64,000 bases of DNA from Winogradskyella sp. PG-2. GTDB taxonomy: Bacteria > Bacteroidota > Bacteroidia > Flavobacteriales > Flavobacteriaceae. A model generated the notes under the pieces. The model had not been told where the DNA came from. It was given only the letters and a program-made list of their open reading frames with translations, and made no database searches. The stretch lies in NCBI RefSeq assembly GCF_000828715.1, contig NZ_AP014583.1, positions 2,540,001 to 2,604,000 of the forward strand. Direction: 5' to 3'. How positions within the stretch are numbered: position 1 is the stretch's first letter; each line of letters begins with the position of its first letter. A program made the position numbers and the translations under genes. Positions 43,222-52,953 of the stretch are shown here, one piece after another.

Positions 43222-44301
43222 ATGAAAAAACTGCACATTATTATGATTGCTGCAATGACAGTAACAATATTTTCTTGTAAGAATGACAAAGCTACAGAGA
43301 CAAATACAGATGAAGTAAATGAAACAGTAAAAGAAGTTGTTTCTGAAAAATCAACAACCATTCTGACAGATGAAAACTTTGGTCTAGCAGAATCACAAAT
43401 GATTTTTGCAAAATATGTAAAAGACATTGCTGCAGTCACTAAAACAAAAGGTGTAGGAGTTTTTATGCACAATAAAAAGGCTGCAGATCCAAAAGACAAA
43501 ACGGTTGTAAGAATCAATTTTGATACACAATACTCAATTGCAATTTTAGATTTAACAGAAGAAGCTACCTTAACCATGCCCGAGACCAATGGAAGATACC
43601 AGAGTGCTTGGCTTATCACTGAAGAGCATTATAATCCAATGGCAATTAATAAACCTGGAACCTATAAAATAACCCAAGAAGATATGGGTTCTAGGTATAT
43701 TATGCTGGTGATTAGGACTCAGGTGAATATGACTGATCCAGAAGATCTTGCAAAAGTATCTGCATTACAAAATCAGTTACAATTAAGTCAAAAAGATAGA
43801 GGATCTTTTGTAATTACTAATAATTGGGACAGACCGGAAGTTTTAAAAATGCGAAAGAAATACCAAAAAATAGCAAAAGAAAAAGGTATTGTTTCAAGTG
43901 TTATGTTTGGTAAAAAAGGAGAAACAACTTTAGAAAATCACAATGCTGGTGTATCCACAGGTTGGGGAGGTATGACCTCTAAACAAGCGGTTTATCCTAA
44001 TTATCAACCTAAAAATTCAAATCCTGCAACGTTAACTTTAAAAGATGTTCCTGTCGATGCTTTTTGGTCTATTACCGTTTATGATCAAGGAGGATGGGTT
44101 ATTGGAGAACATTTTAATGTGAATAGTTCTTTTGCAAAAACGAACGAAAATGGGGAATATATCATACATTTTGGAGGTGATAAAAATGCTGACAACTATC
44201 TTGATACTTTTGAAGGATGGAACTTTATTTTACGCATGTATCAACCTACAGAAAAATATTTTGATGGTTCTTGGAAAGTCCCAGAGTTAGTGCAATTTTA
44301 A
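43222..44301 (+). CDS. DUF1254/DUF1214 lipoprotein 2
   Basis: The 359-residue protein has lipobox IFSCKN near residue 19 and starts 19 bp after the previous stop. It has a shorter DUF1254-like part (SAWLITEEHYNPMAINKPG) and a clear DUF1214 C-terminus (LKDVPVDAFWSITVYDQGGW). It looks like a diverged partner of the preceding gene, and the two may act as a pair at the outer membrane. Confidence 0.84.
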   Translation: MKKLHIIMIAAMTVTIFSCKNDKATETNTDEVNETVKEVVSEKSTTILTDENFGLAESQMIFAKYVKDIAAVTKTKGVGVFMHNKKAADPKDKTVVRINFDTQYSIAILDLTEEATLTMPETNGRYQSAWLITEEHYNPMAINKPGTYKITQEDMGSRYIMLVIRTQVNMTDPEDLAKVSALQNQLQLSQKDRGSFVITNNWDRPEVLKMRKKYQKIAKEKGIVSSVMFGKKGETTLENHNAGVSTGWGGMTSKQAVYPNYQPKNSNPATLTLKDVPVDAFWSITVYDQGGWVIGEHFNVNSSFAKTNENGEYIIHFGGDKNADNYLDTFEGWNFILRMYQPTEKYFDGSWKVPELVQF

Positions 44302-44320
44302 AATTTAAAAACAGATAATT

Positions 44321-44863
44321 ATGAAAGCTTCAATAAAAATTTACGCAACACTACTACTATTTTTTCTAACCTTTACGCTTGCTTCTCAAGAAACAATAAC
44401 AATCACAGAGGAGAAAAAAACGACACTTAAGCTACCAAAAGATTACTCCAAAACACTTGGCTTGTTTATTTTTCCTTCAAAAAATCAAGACAGTTTACAA
44501 CAGCAAAAAGATTTGAAAGAATGTTATTCTTGGGCATACAATCAAACTAAATTTGACCCAATGAATCCCACAAAAGTTACAGTTAAAGAAGCTGAAAAGG
44601 TAAAAGGCGGAGCCGTTGCAGGAGCCGCAAGAGGGGCTGTTGCAGGAGTGGCTATAGGCGCAGTTGCAGGAGATACTGGAGATGGCGCTGCAATAGGGGC
44701 AGTAACAGGCGCAATTAGAGGAAGAAGAGCCACTAGAAGAGCGCAGAGTATTCAAAATGCTCAGAATACTCAAAAAGCTAAAAGTATTGAAAGCGAAATA
44801 AAAACGAGTTTCGTAAAAGCTTTTTCAGCTTGTATAAAAGCAAAAGGATATAGTATAAACTAA
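44321..44863 (+). CDS. Secreted glycine-zipper protein
   Basis: The 180-residue protein has a signal peptide (ATLLLFFLTFTLASQ). A glycine/alanine-zipper hairpin spans about residues 92-130 (GGAVAGAARGAVAGVAIGAVAGDTGDG in outline, then AAIGAVTGAIRG), and a basic Gln-rich tail follows. Glycine-zipper motifs of this kind insert into or bridge the outer membrane. The codons for the zipper are GC-richer than the surroundings, as expected from Gly/Ala content. Confidence 0.8.
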   Translation: MKASIKIYATLLLFFLTFTLASQETITITEEKKTTLKLPKDYSKTLGLFIFPSKNQDSLQQQKDLKECYSWAYNQTKFDPMNPTKVTVKEAEKVKGGAVAGAARGAVAGVAIGAVAGDTGDGAAIGAVTGAIRGRRATRRAQSIQNAQNTQKAKSIESEIKTSFVKAFSACIKAKGYSIN

Positions 44864-44888
44864 GTATATTCAATTAAAAAACTAAGAA

Positions 44889-45941
44889 ATGAGAGTTGTT
44901 CTAACATGTTTGGTGTTTTTAAGTTTTTTAAATTTTTCTTACGGTCAAGAAAAGGAAGAAACAGAAACCAAGAAGGATAAAAAATTAAAAGTTGTCCCTT
45001 ATATAAGTTACAACAGAACATACGAGTTTATGTTTGGTGCTGTTCCTATGTTGATGTATAAAGTTAACAAAAAAGACACCATATCTCCAGAATCCATTTC
45101 GGGTCTTATGGGCATATATACCACTAATAAAACTTGGTTTGCCATAGCTTTTTCCAAATTATATTTAATGGAAGATCATTGGAGAATAACAATAGGAGCT
45201 GGTTTAGGAAATGCAAATTCACAGTTTCTTAGCGGTGGTACTAGTTCAAGTTTTATAGATTATCAAACAGGAGCAGATTTTTTTAAATTAGAAGTACAAC
45301 GTAAAATAGGAGAAGATTTATATTTTGGAGCCAACTATATGTACACTAAATTTAATAATGAGTTTAATTTTGATACACCGGTAAATGAAGAAGTAAGACT
45401 TAATGGTTTAGGATTTGTATTTCTTAGAGATAAAAGAGATAATGTTTACTATCCAACAAAAGGATCCGAATTAAATATAGATTATACAGGATATCTTGGT
45501 TTTATGGGTAATGATGATGAATCAAGCAAAATTGAATTGCAGTACAATCATTTTTTTAAAGCTAAAAGAGGCAAAGATGTAATTGCTATTCGAGGTTATG
45601 GAGGTTTTGGTTTAGGAAACATACCATTTAATAATTTACTTGTTGTTGAGGGGACAGACTTAAGAGGGTATTCTATGGGTGAATATAGAGGTAAACAATT
45701 AGTAGCTTTACAAGGTGAATATAGATATAACTTTAAAGGAAACATGGGTGTTGTAGGTTTTGCTGGTTTAGGTTCGGTTTATGGCTCAGAAGTTGAAGCC
45801 AATAACGGTAAAATATTACCAAGTATAGGTATGGGATATCGTTATACTGTATTTCCAAAAAATAAAATGAATATTGGTATAGATGTTGCCGCAGGAAGAG
45901 ACGATTGGGGAATTTATTTTAGGATTGGTGAGGCTTTTTAA
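44889..45941 (+). CDS. D15/Omp85-type outer-membrane barrel
   Basis: The 350-residue protein has a signal peptide ending FSYGQ and a surface-antigen (BamA/TamA) barrel. Indicators are the RDKRDNVYYPTKGSELNIDYTGY block and the characteristic LVVEGTDLRGY strand-loop near residue 250. There are no POTRA domains, so it is a barrel-only member. It may translocate or insert products of the same operon, but there is no direct evidence for that. Confidence 0.82.
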   Translation: MRVVLTCLVFLSFLNFSYGQEKEETETKKDKKLKVVPYISYNRTYEFMFGAVPMLMYKVNKKDTISPESISGLMGIYTTNKTWFAIAFSKLYLMEDHWRITIGAGLGNANSQFLSGGTSSSFIDYQTGADFFKLEVQRKIGEDLYFGANYMYTKFNNEFNFDTPVNEEVRLNGLGFVFLRDKRDNVYYPTKGSELNIDYTGYLGFMGNDDESSKIELQYNHFFKAKRGKDVIAIRGYGGFGLGNIPFNNLLVVEGTDLRGYSMGEYRGKQLVALQGEYRYNFKGNMGVVGFAGLGSVYGSEVEANNGKILPSIGMGYRYTVFPKNKMNIGIDVAAGRDDWGIYFRIGEAF

Positions 45942-46057
45942 ATTATTTTTATTGCTTTAAAACAATATGATGATAACCAGACACAAACATTTTATAATAA
46001 ACAATACCTTTGATTTTAGAATGAAAATTAACCATTTAATTTTATAAAGTATAGCCT

Positions 46058-46705
46058 ATGAAAACAATTACTAAAAGCTTATTTCTTCTATTTTTTTGTT
46101 AATTGGTTTCGGTGTCGTCTTATACTCAGATTGAAATTACACCTCAAGCAGGTTACCAGGTAGGTTCTAAATATAATTATTATGACGGTTATATGAAACT
46201 AAAGTCTTCCGGGCACTTTGGTGTAACTGTCGATTTTGATGTAAACCCTATTGGCGCTCAAGTTGAGTTAATTTATGCTTTTCAAAATACAGATTTAAAT
46301 TTCAAAGATTATTATTTTTTTCCGTACGAAACCTATATCACCCAGTTTAATGTGCATCATATTCAAGCAGGATTTATTCAAAATTTTAATTATGACGAAT
46401 CATTTCGCCCTTTTGCTGGGATATCCGCAGGGGTCGTAGTTTTTGATCCTCAGTACAATAAAAATAACGGAGGAATCCCGGATTATGATCCTGGCAACAG
46501 AACAAAATTTGAGTTTGGATTTACCGGTGGTGCGAAGTATTTTTTTACAGATATAATTGGTGTGAGGCTTCAAGCTCAACTATTAGTCCCGTTGGAATGG
46601 GGAGGAATTTATTATGGCTCAGGTGGTGGAGGTATCTATACCTCTGGAGGTTCTCTTTTACAACTTAACTTTACAAGGGGGCTAATATTTAGATTGGGGG
46701 ATTAA
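46058..46705 (+). pseudogene. Outer-membrane beta-barrel with in-frame stop in the signal peptide
   Basis: An ATG at 46058 begins a good signal peptide (KTITKSLFLLFFC), but a TAA at 46100-46102 interrupts it. The frame resumes immediately, LVSVSSYTQIEITPQAGYQ, and continues as a 200-residue barrel with periodic aromatic strands (FRPFAGISAGVVVFDPQ, LLQLNFTRGLIFRLGD). Without readthrough the barrel would lack export. The TTG at 46103 could start a leaderless form. Either recent inactivation or a sequencing error is possible. Confidence 0.75.
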
Positions 46706-46723
46706 TTATTTAAAAAACTTATT

Positions 46724-47401
46724 ATGAAAAAAACTTTGTATTCTTTTTTATTGTTAGGATTTGTATTATTAAGCAGTTGTTCAAGTGTAAAAGTGTTAGA
46801 TTCTTGGAAAGGAGAAAACCTTGCAACCATGTCAGACAAAAACATCCTTGTAATTGCCAGGACTGATAATCAACAGGCTAGAATAGCTATTGAAGAGGCT
46901 ATGGCAAATGACTTAAGAAAAGCAGGTCTGAAGGCCACTGAAAGTTATTTAAAGTTTAACAGCATGAATCCTAACAAAAAAGTTGATCCAGGAACAGTCC
47001 AAGCGTTGATAGAAAAAGCAGGCTTTAAAGGTATTGTTATGAATGTATTAAAAGACTATAACGAGTCTATGGTTACGGAAGAATCTGGAGGTTATTATGC
47101 AGGAGGAACCAGATATTATGGTGGATATCCTGGGTATTATGGAGGGTTTTATGGATATTATCACAATCCATATTCTTATTCAACTTACGGAAATTATGTG
47201 CCAAGTACTAGTAACACAAGAATTTCTAAATCTTATATCTTAGAAACCCTGATTTACAATTTAGACGAATCCGAGGGGAAACAACTCGTTAGTGTTGTAA
47301 CTACCCAGATTATCGATCCTGGCAGTGTCACTAAGACTGCAAAAGATTATTCCAAGCTAGTATTTAATAGTCTTAAGAAAAAAATAAAACAGGAAAAATA
47401 A
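46724..47401 (+). CDS. Lipoprotein with Gly/Tyr-rich segment, DUF4136-like
   Basis: The 225-residue protein has lipobox LLSSCSS near residue 17. The N-terminal mature domain (VLDSWKGENLATMSDKNILVIARTDNQQAR in outline) resembles small DUF4136-type lipoprotein domains. A low-complexity Gly-Tyr stretch follows (GGYPGYYGGFYGYY), then a second globular part. It is probably anchored to the outer membrane. It begins 18 bp after the interrupted barrel gene, consistent with the same operon. Confidence 0.7.
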   Translation: MKKTLYSFLLLGFVLLSSCSSVKVLDSWKGENLATMSDKNILVIARTDNQQARIAIEEAMANDLRKAGLKATESYLKFNSMNPNKKVDPGTVQALIEKAGFKGIVMNVLKDYNESMVTEESGGYYAGGTRYYGGYPGYYGGFYGYYHNPYSYSTYGNYVPSTSNTRISKSYILETLIYNLDESEGKQLVSVVTTQIIDPGSVTKTAKDYSKLVFNSLKKKIKQEK

Positions 47402-47482
47402 ATTTACTTAAAGCTTTTTTGTGGGATTAATATCAAATTGAACTTGAAGAGAAAAACTGAAAACTTGAAATAATTTTTTAAC

Positions 47483-48037
47483 ATGATAAAATTTAACCCC
47501 GTAATTTTAGAGTCAAAACCTTTTGCAGAATTAATAGAACAATCAGAATATTTTACTTTTGAAAAAAAGGAAATTATTGTTCAGGCAAATCATGTATGTA
47601 ACTATTTATATTTGATAGAATCAGGACTTTTAAGAAGTTATTATCTTGATTTAAAAGGAAACGAAATTACACATTGGTTTGCATCTGAAAGTATGTTTAT
47701 GACCATTCCTCCAAGTTTTTTTAACCGAGAAGAAAGTCAATTTAATATAGAAGCTGTGGAAAAAACAACCGTTAGAGCTTTTTCTATAGATCTACTAGAA
47801 AATGCCTTTGAAAAAAATAGAGTTATTGAAACATTTTGCAGGGTAATTGTAACACAAGTAATGATTTCTTTGGGTAAAAAAGTAATTGACTTGAAAACAA
47901 AAACTGCGGAAGAGAGGTATAAAGAGTTAAAAGTTATTTATCCTAACATTTTCAAAAGAGCCAGTTTAGGACAAATTGCATCCTATTTAGGAATTACGCA
48001 ACAAAGCCTTAGTAGAATCAGATCAAAAAAGAAATGA
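47483..48037 (+). CDS. Crp/Fnr-family transcriptional regulator
   Basis: The 184-residue protein has a cyclic-nucleotide-binding-like beta barrel at about residues 10-115 (LIESGLLRSYYLDLKGNEITHWFASES in outline). The C-terminal winged helix (ASLGQIASYLGITQQSLSRIR) completes it. The canonical cAMP-contacting RxS signature is not evident, as in many Bacteroidetes Crp-like proteins that may use no nucleotide. It follows the secretome operon and may regulate it or the DUF481 gene next to it. Confidence 0.88.
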   Translation: MIKFNPVILESKPFAELIEQSEYFTFEKKEIIVQANHVCNYLYLIESGLLRSYYLDLKGNEITHWFASESMFMTIPPSFFNREESQFNIEAVEKTTVRAFSIDLLENAFEKNRVIETFCRVIVTQVMISLGKKVIDLKTKTAEERYKELKVIYPNIFKRASLGQIASYLGITQQSLSRIRSKKK

Positions 48038-48086
48038 GTCCTATATTTGTGATAATCAAATTAATATTTAATCCTGCAAAAAGGAT

Positions 48087-49100
48087 ATGAGATTTCATTT
48101 ACTTTTTTTATTGTGCGCTATCAGCTTTTCATTGTATTCTCAAAACGATACAATTGCCCTAAAAAACGGTAAAAAAATATATGGTGAAATAAAAAACATT
48201 CAATCAAATGTACTTACCCTAGAAACTTCATACAGCGATAGTGATTTTAAAATAAATTTTAAAGAAGTTATAGGAATTAAAATACAAAAGATTTGTTTTG
48301 TATTACTTACAAAAGGGATAAGAAGAACAGGCTATGTCAAGTCAAATAAACCCAATTACTTTACAATTACAACAAAAGATAAAGTTAAGGAAACTTTTAA
48401 GCTAACAGATTTAATTTCTTTGGATGAATTATCAGAAGAGTATTGGGATCGGTTTAAATTTAATATTGATTTAAACTATACTTTAACAAAAGCAAATAAG
48501 GCAAGTCAGTTTGTAATTGAAGGAAATTTAAGCTACCGAGATTTAAAATGGATTTCAAATTCATCATTTAGTGCTTTAAATGCTAATCAAGATAATACAG
48601 AAGACATTCAAAGAACTGAGGTGAAAGCAGATATAAAACATATTCTCCCAAAAAAATGGTACTTACTAAGTAATTTGGGGTTCTTATCTAATACAGAGCA
48701 AGCAATAGAATCTAGATATACCATAATTACCGGAATTGGTAGGTATTTGCTGTTTACTCAGCAACTTTCTTTAGGTTTTAATTTTGGTCTAAATTTTAAT
48801 ATTGAAAAATTCAATGATGCTACAAGCAAAAATTCATCATCAGAACTTTATTTTGGTTCTGAGTTTGATATGTTTGATTTCAATGATTTTAAACTAATAA
48901 CCAATTTTAATTTATTTCTTAGCAAAGGAGAATTAAGAAGAGTTAGAGCAGACTATACTATTAATATTCAATACGATTTACCTTTAGACCTTTATATCAA
49001 AACCGGGTTTAAATTTAATTATGACAATCAATCAGCAATTACAGGAAGTAATTCTGATTATCTGTTTACTTCAGGTATTGGTTGGTCTTTTAATAAGTAA
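48087..49100 (+). CDS. DUF481-family outer-membrane barrel
   Basis: The 337-residue protein has a signal peptide ending LYSQN. An N-terminal LSm/SH3-like module has DTIALKNGKKIYGEIKNIQSNVLTLETSYSD in outline. A DUF481 barrel then ends TSGIGWSFNK. DUF481 proteins are predicted outer-membrane proteins, sometimes linked to salt or acid stress. It begins 49 bp downstream of the Crp/Fnr gene on the same strand. Confidence 0.82.
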   Translation: MRFHLLFLLCAISFSLYSQNDTIALKNGKKIYGEIKNIQSNVLTLETSYSDSDFKINFKEVIGIKIQKICFVLLTKGIRRTGYVKSNKPNYFTITTKDKVKETFKLTDLISLDELSEEYWDRFKFNIDLNYTLTKANKASQFVIEGNLSYRDLKWISNSSFSALNANQDNTEDIQRTEVKADIKHILPKKWYLLSNLGFLSNTEQAIESRYTIITGIGRYLLFTQQLSLGFNFGLNFNIEKFNDATSKNSSSELYFGSEFDMFDFNDFKLITNFNLFLSKGELRRVRADYTINIQYDLPLDLYIKTGFKFNYDNQSAITGSNSDYLFTSGIGWSFNK

Positions 49101-49195
49101 TGAAAAATTTAACTCAAGCATCAATGAATTTAAATTTAATTTGCTTTCATATTGCCTTTTATCCATATTATATTAAAAAAGGATTGATTTTTGAA

Positions 49196-50110
49196 TTAAA
49201 TATTTAGGTTAATACTTAGCAAAGGTCCTTGAAATATTAGACTAAATTTACCATCCCAATTGGACTTGTCAATAGTTGCTGTAAAATCAAAATAACGATA
49301 GTTAATTGCTACTCCTACGTTTTTATGAAACTGGTAATTTAAACCAGCTCCTAAGCCCCATAAACCACCAGAATATTCGCCAATGGTTAAGGCAAACCAA
49401 TCAACTCTTGTTGTAAGCATCCATTTTGGATGTGGTGCATAAAAATACCAAGCACCTATATTGGGTAGGGGAGCAACTACACTCACCGAATTTCGTTTAA
49501 ACTCAGTAGTTGCATTTTCTCCTGTATCATTATTGTTTAAGTATGCATATCCTTCAATATAGGTTTTTACATCTAAAACATGTGCGCCAAGCCCCATGCC
49601 TAATTCGTGCTTTTGCCCCTTTGAAATTGTTCTTCCAAACAAAAGACGAAACATTGTTAAATTTAATCCTAGTTCGAGTCCAGCGCCACCATCGTATAGT
49701 TGATCGTTCCATTCAATTTGATCGTCAATGGTTCTTTTAATTCCGTTTCCATCAGCAAAATAGTCAGCACTTAAAGACCACTTTCGAGAAAATCTCCAAT
49801 TGAAATTTAAAAAAAGTGTCAATTCATTTTCGTTAAAATTAGCCTTTTCGCTAAAGTCAATAATTTCATTCTCAGAAGAACCATTCACCAAAACTTTAAT
49901 TCCTTTATTAGAACTATATAAACCAGCTTGAACACTAAAACGATCTTTTAGTAGGGAGTGTTTATCTTGAGTATGGGTATTTGTTAGGGTATCTAAGTTT
50001 TTTTTAGGAGTATTTTCTTGAGCGTGGACGAAGTCATTAAAATTTAAAAAAATAAATAATATTAAAGTCCAATTCCAAAATTGTTTCATTAGTAAAGATT
50101 TATGGTGCAA
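49196..50110 (-). CDS. Outer-membrane beta-barrel protein, unknown
   Basis: The 304-residue protein has a signal peptide (FWNWTLILFIFLNFNDFVHAQ). The strand-rich body has YGRTISKGQ-like and GAGLNYQFHKNVGVAINYRYFDF blocks typical of flavobacterial barrels. It ends LSINLNI. It is convergent with the DUF481 gene across 95 bp that show no obvious terminator. The substrate is unknown. Confidence 0.72.
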   Translation of the reverse strand: MHHKSLLMKQFWNWTLILFIFLNFNDFVHAQENTPKKNLDTLTNTHTQDKHSLLKDRFSVQAGLYSSNKGIKVLVNGSSENEIIDFSEKANFNENELTLFLNFNWRFSRKWSLSADYFADGNGIKRTIDDQIEWNDQLYDGGAGLELGLNLTMFRLLFGRTISKGQKHELGMGLGAHVLDVKTYIEGYAYLNNNDTGENATTEFKRNSVSVVAPLPNIGAWYFYAPHPKWMLTTRVDWFALTIGEYSGGLWGLGAGLNYQFHKNVGVAINYRYFDFTATIDKSNWDGKFSLIFQGPLLSINLNI

Positions 50111-50210
50111 TCTAAGTTAATATTAATTTATGAAAATTATAAAAAAATTACAGGATTATTAAAACTCAACTCAAAATAAAATACTCATTAAAAATTACAT
50201 AAAAATCAAA

Positions 50211-51031
50211 TTATGATAAGTAGCTTTTTATTATAAATTGTGATTTAATGAGTATTTTTTTTGACTTACGCACTTCTTTTCTTTCCATTTTCTTTTCCCT
50301 GTTAGCATCTTTGATCGTATCAATTGCGGCTTTTTTGTCTTCTGAAACTCCAATAGGAATATTAACTTTTAAGAATAACGAACTGTTTTTAGCACTGAAA
50401 TTATTTTTGTAAACATTGGTAAATCCATAATGATATCTTACCCCAATAGTCCATCCTAGACCTTTTAATAATCGATAGCCCATACCTGCTACGGCTCCGA
50501 CTTCCATACGATTTATAAAATCTTTGTTGTCCTCTCTAATTCGTGCTGAATTTCCATCAATATCATAATTGTATTCAATAAATGCTTTATACATGACCCC
50601 AAATTGAGGCCCTCCTTCAACATAAAACTGATTTTTAAATCGGTATTTTGCTAAAGTTGGAACCAAAAAATAACTAATTTTTTGAGTAAAATCACCGCTG
50701 TCAGCATTTACCAGATTTGAAAAATCTCCCCCTAACTGCGCTACATCTGCAGTGGTTAATTGATCAACACCAAGGGACGATTTCACTAACACTCCAGTAT
50801 TAAAATACCAATGGTCTTTTAATTTGATATCAAATTAAAAACCTAGATTAAAATCACGTTTAAAATTATCGGTTTCTAAACTCGAAATAGAGGAATAATT
50901 TAAACCACCATCCAATCCAAATTCAATTTTTCCACTATTTAGTTTATCGCCTAGTAGCAATGCAATAAGAACTTGAGATTGAAGATTGTAGGTAAATAAA
51001 ATAAAAAAAGCGCAAAAATATAGTTTTTCAA
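50211..51031 (-). pseudogene. Degraded outer-membrane barrel gene
   Basis: The 3' 193 codons (GTG at 50792 onward) are an intact barrel half (GTGVRYHYGFTNVYKNNF type). Upstream the same frame continues as DFNLGF, then TAA at 50835-50837, then FDIKLKDHWYFNTG. That is a clear nonsense break in a barrel strand. Further upstream the signal peptide (KNYIFALFLFYL from a TTG at 51031) lies in a different frame from the mature part (QSQVLIALLLGDK). At least two lesions make this a pseudogene. Confidence 0.7.
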
Positions 51032-51190
51032 GTCAAGCGAATGAATTCTGTTTTTTAAGTTAATAGGCTGGGATAAACTTGACATTATTACTTGTATTTA
51101 TATTTATTTTAGTTGTTATTTTAATCAACATCAATTAATGTTATATTAATTTTGACTTAGGTCTGCAAATGACGAATATAAATAAAAATT

Positions 51191-51221
51191 ATTACCTAAA
51201 ATAAATTTTATTTTAGGTAAT
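51191..51221 (-). terminator. Terminator of tmRNA
   Basis: A perfect inverted repeat TTACCTAAAATAAA / TTTATTTTAGGTAA lies directly after the tmRNA 3' end. On the minus strand it is followed by AATTTTTATTTATATTC. Confidence 0.72.
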
Positions 51222-51228
51222 AATGCCG

Positions 51229-51620
51229 TGGAGTCGGAGAGAATCGAACTCTCGTCCAAACAAGTAACTAAAGAGCTTTCTACACGCTTAGTCTATTCTT
51301 AGATTTTAGATCGTAAACTAGTTAAAGACAACCTACTTACAACTTAGCTTCTTAATCTCGAAAAGGCATCAAAGCGCTACCTAATCTTAGTTAATATTTA
51401 CGATGTCTCAAAAAAGAACGCCATTAACCAAGGCTTTCTGGAGACATAAAGCTTGCTCACCTAGTGAGCCGAGGCTTAATCTTACTATAATTCAGATTAT
51501 GCAGCTAAAGCGTAGTTATTCTCGCCGTTTAAAATTTAGTCTAGCCTTTTACGTGTTTCAATACCATTACACGACGTGCTTACTATTTAATTAATCTCGC
51601 TGTCAAAACCAGTCGACCCC
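51229..51620 (-). ncRNA. ssrA: tmRNA (transfer-messenger RNA)
   Basis: Reading the minus strand, the 5' end GGGGTCGACTGGTTTTGACAG pairs its first seven bases with CGACTCC near the 3' end, forming the acceptor stem. The 3' part has the TTCGATTCTC T-arm. The tag reading frame encodes GENNYALAA and then TAA, a typical flavobacterial proteolysis tag ending in ALAA. CCA is not encoded. A strong terminator follows. About 40 bp upstream, TAACTTCG resembles a Bacteroidetes -7 box, weakly. Confidence 0.95.
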
Positions 51621-51747
51621 AAAATTTAATTAAAAGGACGACGAAGTTACAAAAAAAGTTGTGCAACCTCTTAAATCCAGTTATTTTAGTGCAATAATTA
51701 TTCCATATTAAAACTGGCACTTTTGTCAGTTTCTAAAACATATTAGC

Positions 51748-52953
51748 ATGAAATTCGCCATTATAAAAGAACGTAAAAATCCGCCAGATAGACGTGTGGT
51801 GTTTTCGCCAGAAACTTTAGCAGAAGCCAGAACTCAATTTCCTGATGCGGAATTTGTAGTTGAATCTTCGGATATTCGTGTATTTTCTGATGATACATAT
51901 GCTGCTTTAGGTTTTGAAGTTACTGATGATGTTTCTGATGCAGATGTAATGATTGGAGTGAAGGAAGTACCAATTGAACATTTAATACCTAATAAAAAAT
52001 ATTTTTATTTCTCGCATACCATAAAAAAGCAGCCATATAATAGAAAGTTGCTCATTGCCATGTTGGAGAGAAATATAGAGATGTACGATCACGAGACTAT
52101 AGTTAGAGAAAATAATTTACGCTTAATAGGTTTTGGTCGTTATGCAGGTTTAGTTGGTGCATATAATGGGTTTAGAGCTTTAGGTTTAAGAGATCATCTA
52201 TTTAATCTGCCAAAGGTAGAAACCTTAGCAGACTTAGATGAAGTAAAATCTGAATTGGATAAAATAACAATCCCTAACATTAAAATTTTACTATCAGGTA
52301 CTGGTAAAGTCGCTCTGGGAGCAAAGGAAATATTAGATCACTTAGGTGTAAAAGAAGTCAGTGATGCTTTGTATTTAACATCAGCGTTTACTGAACCCGT
52401 TTATTGTATGGTAGATGTTATGGAATACGCAAAGCGTAGCGATGGAAAAGTAGGAGATAAGTGGGAGTTTTACAAAGATCCAATTGGTTATGAAAGTAAC
52501 TTTATGCCCTACGCTAAAGAAACCGATTATTTTATTACAGGTCACTTTTATGGTAATAATGCTCCTTATTTATTTACACGAGAAGATGCAAAGAAACTAG
52601 ATTTTAGAATCAATTTAGTCGCGGATATTTCTTGTGATATTGATGGTCCTGTGGCAAGTACTATAAGACCTTCTACAATAGCTGATCCATTTTATGGTTA
52701 TAATAGTATAACAGAACAAGAAGTTGCCTTTGATGATAAAGATGCAATTACTGTTATGGCAGTAGATAATTTGCCTTGTGAATTACCTAAAGACGCTAGT
52801 GAAGGATTTGGATCTACTTTCTTAGAGCACGTGATTCCAGCATTTTTTAGTAACGATAAAGAAGGTGTTTTACACAGAGCGAAGATTACTGAAAAAGGTA
52901 AACTAACAAAACGATTTAGTTACCTTCAGGATTATGTCGATGGACAAACATAA
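51748..52953 (+). CDS. Saccharopine dehydrogenase-like NAD(P) oxidoreductase (alanine-dehydrogenase/PNT fold)
   Basis: The 401-residue protein begins KFAIIKERKNPPDRRVVFSP, the start typical of the alanine dehydrogenase/transhydrogenase N-domain. A Rossmann part has the nucleotide-binding LLSGTGKVALGAKEIL. Later blocks (YFITGHFYGNNAPYLFTREDA, NLVADISCDIDGPVASTIRPSTIADPFYGY in outline) match LYS1-type saccharopine dehydrogenases common in flavobacteria. It may act in lysine metabolism or as a related amino-acid dehydrogenase. The SDR gene overlaps its last 20 bp. Confidence 0.85.
   Translation: MKFAIIKERKNPPDRRVVFSPETLAEARTQFPDAEFVVESSDIRVFSDDTYAALGFEVTDDVSDADVMIGVKEVPIEHLIPNKKYFYFSHTIKKQPYNRKLLIAMLERNIEMYDHETIVRENNLRLIGFGRYAGLVGAYNGFRALGLRDHLFNLPKVETLADLDEVKSELDKITIPNIKILLSGTGKVALGAKEILDHLGVKEVSDALYLTSAFTEPVYCMVDVMEYAKRSDGKVGDKWEFYKDPIGYESNFMPYAKETDYFITGHFYGNNAPYLFTREDAKKLDFRINLVADISCDIDGPVASTIRPSTIADPFYGYNSITEQEVAFDDKDAITVMAVDNLPCELPKDASEGFGSTFLEHVIPAFFSNDKEGVLHRAKITEKGKLTKRFSYLQDYVDGQT

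Noticed and set aside
44495..44773. Minus-strand Ser/Cys-rich and Pro/Ala-rich frames inside the glycine-zipper gene
   Set aside because: Shadows of the GGA/GCN-rich zipper codons on the opposite strand.
51403..51594. A 63-codon plus-strand frame
   Set aside because: Lies entirely inside tmRNA on the opposite strand.
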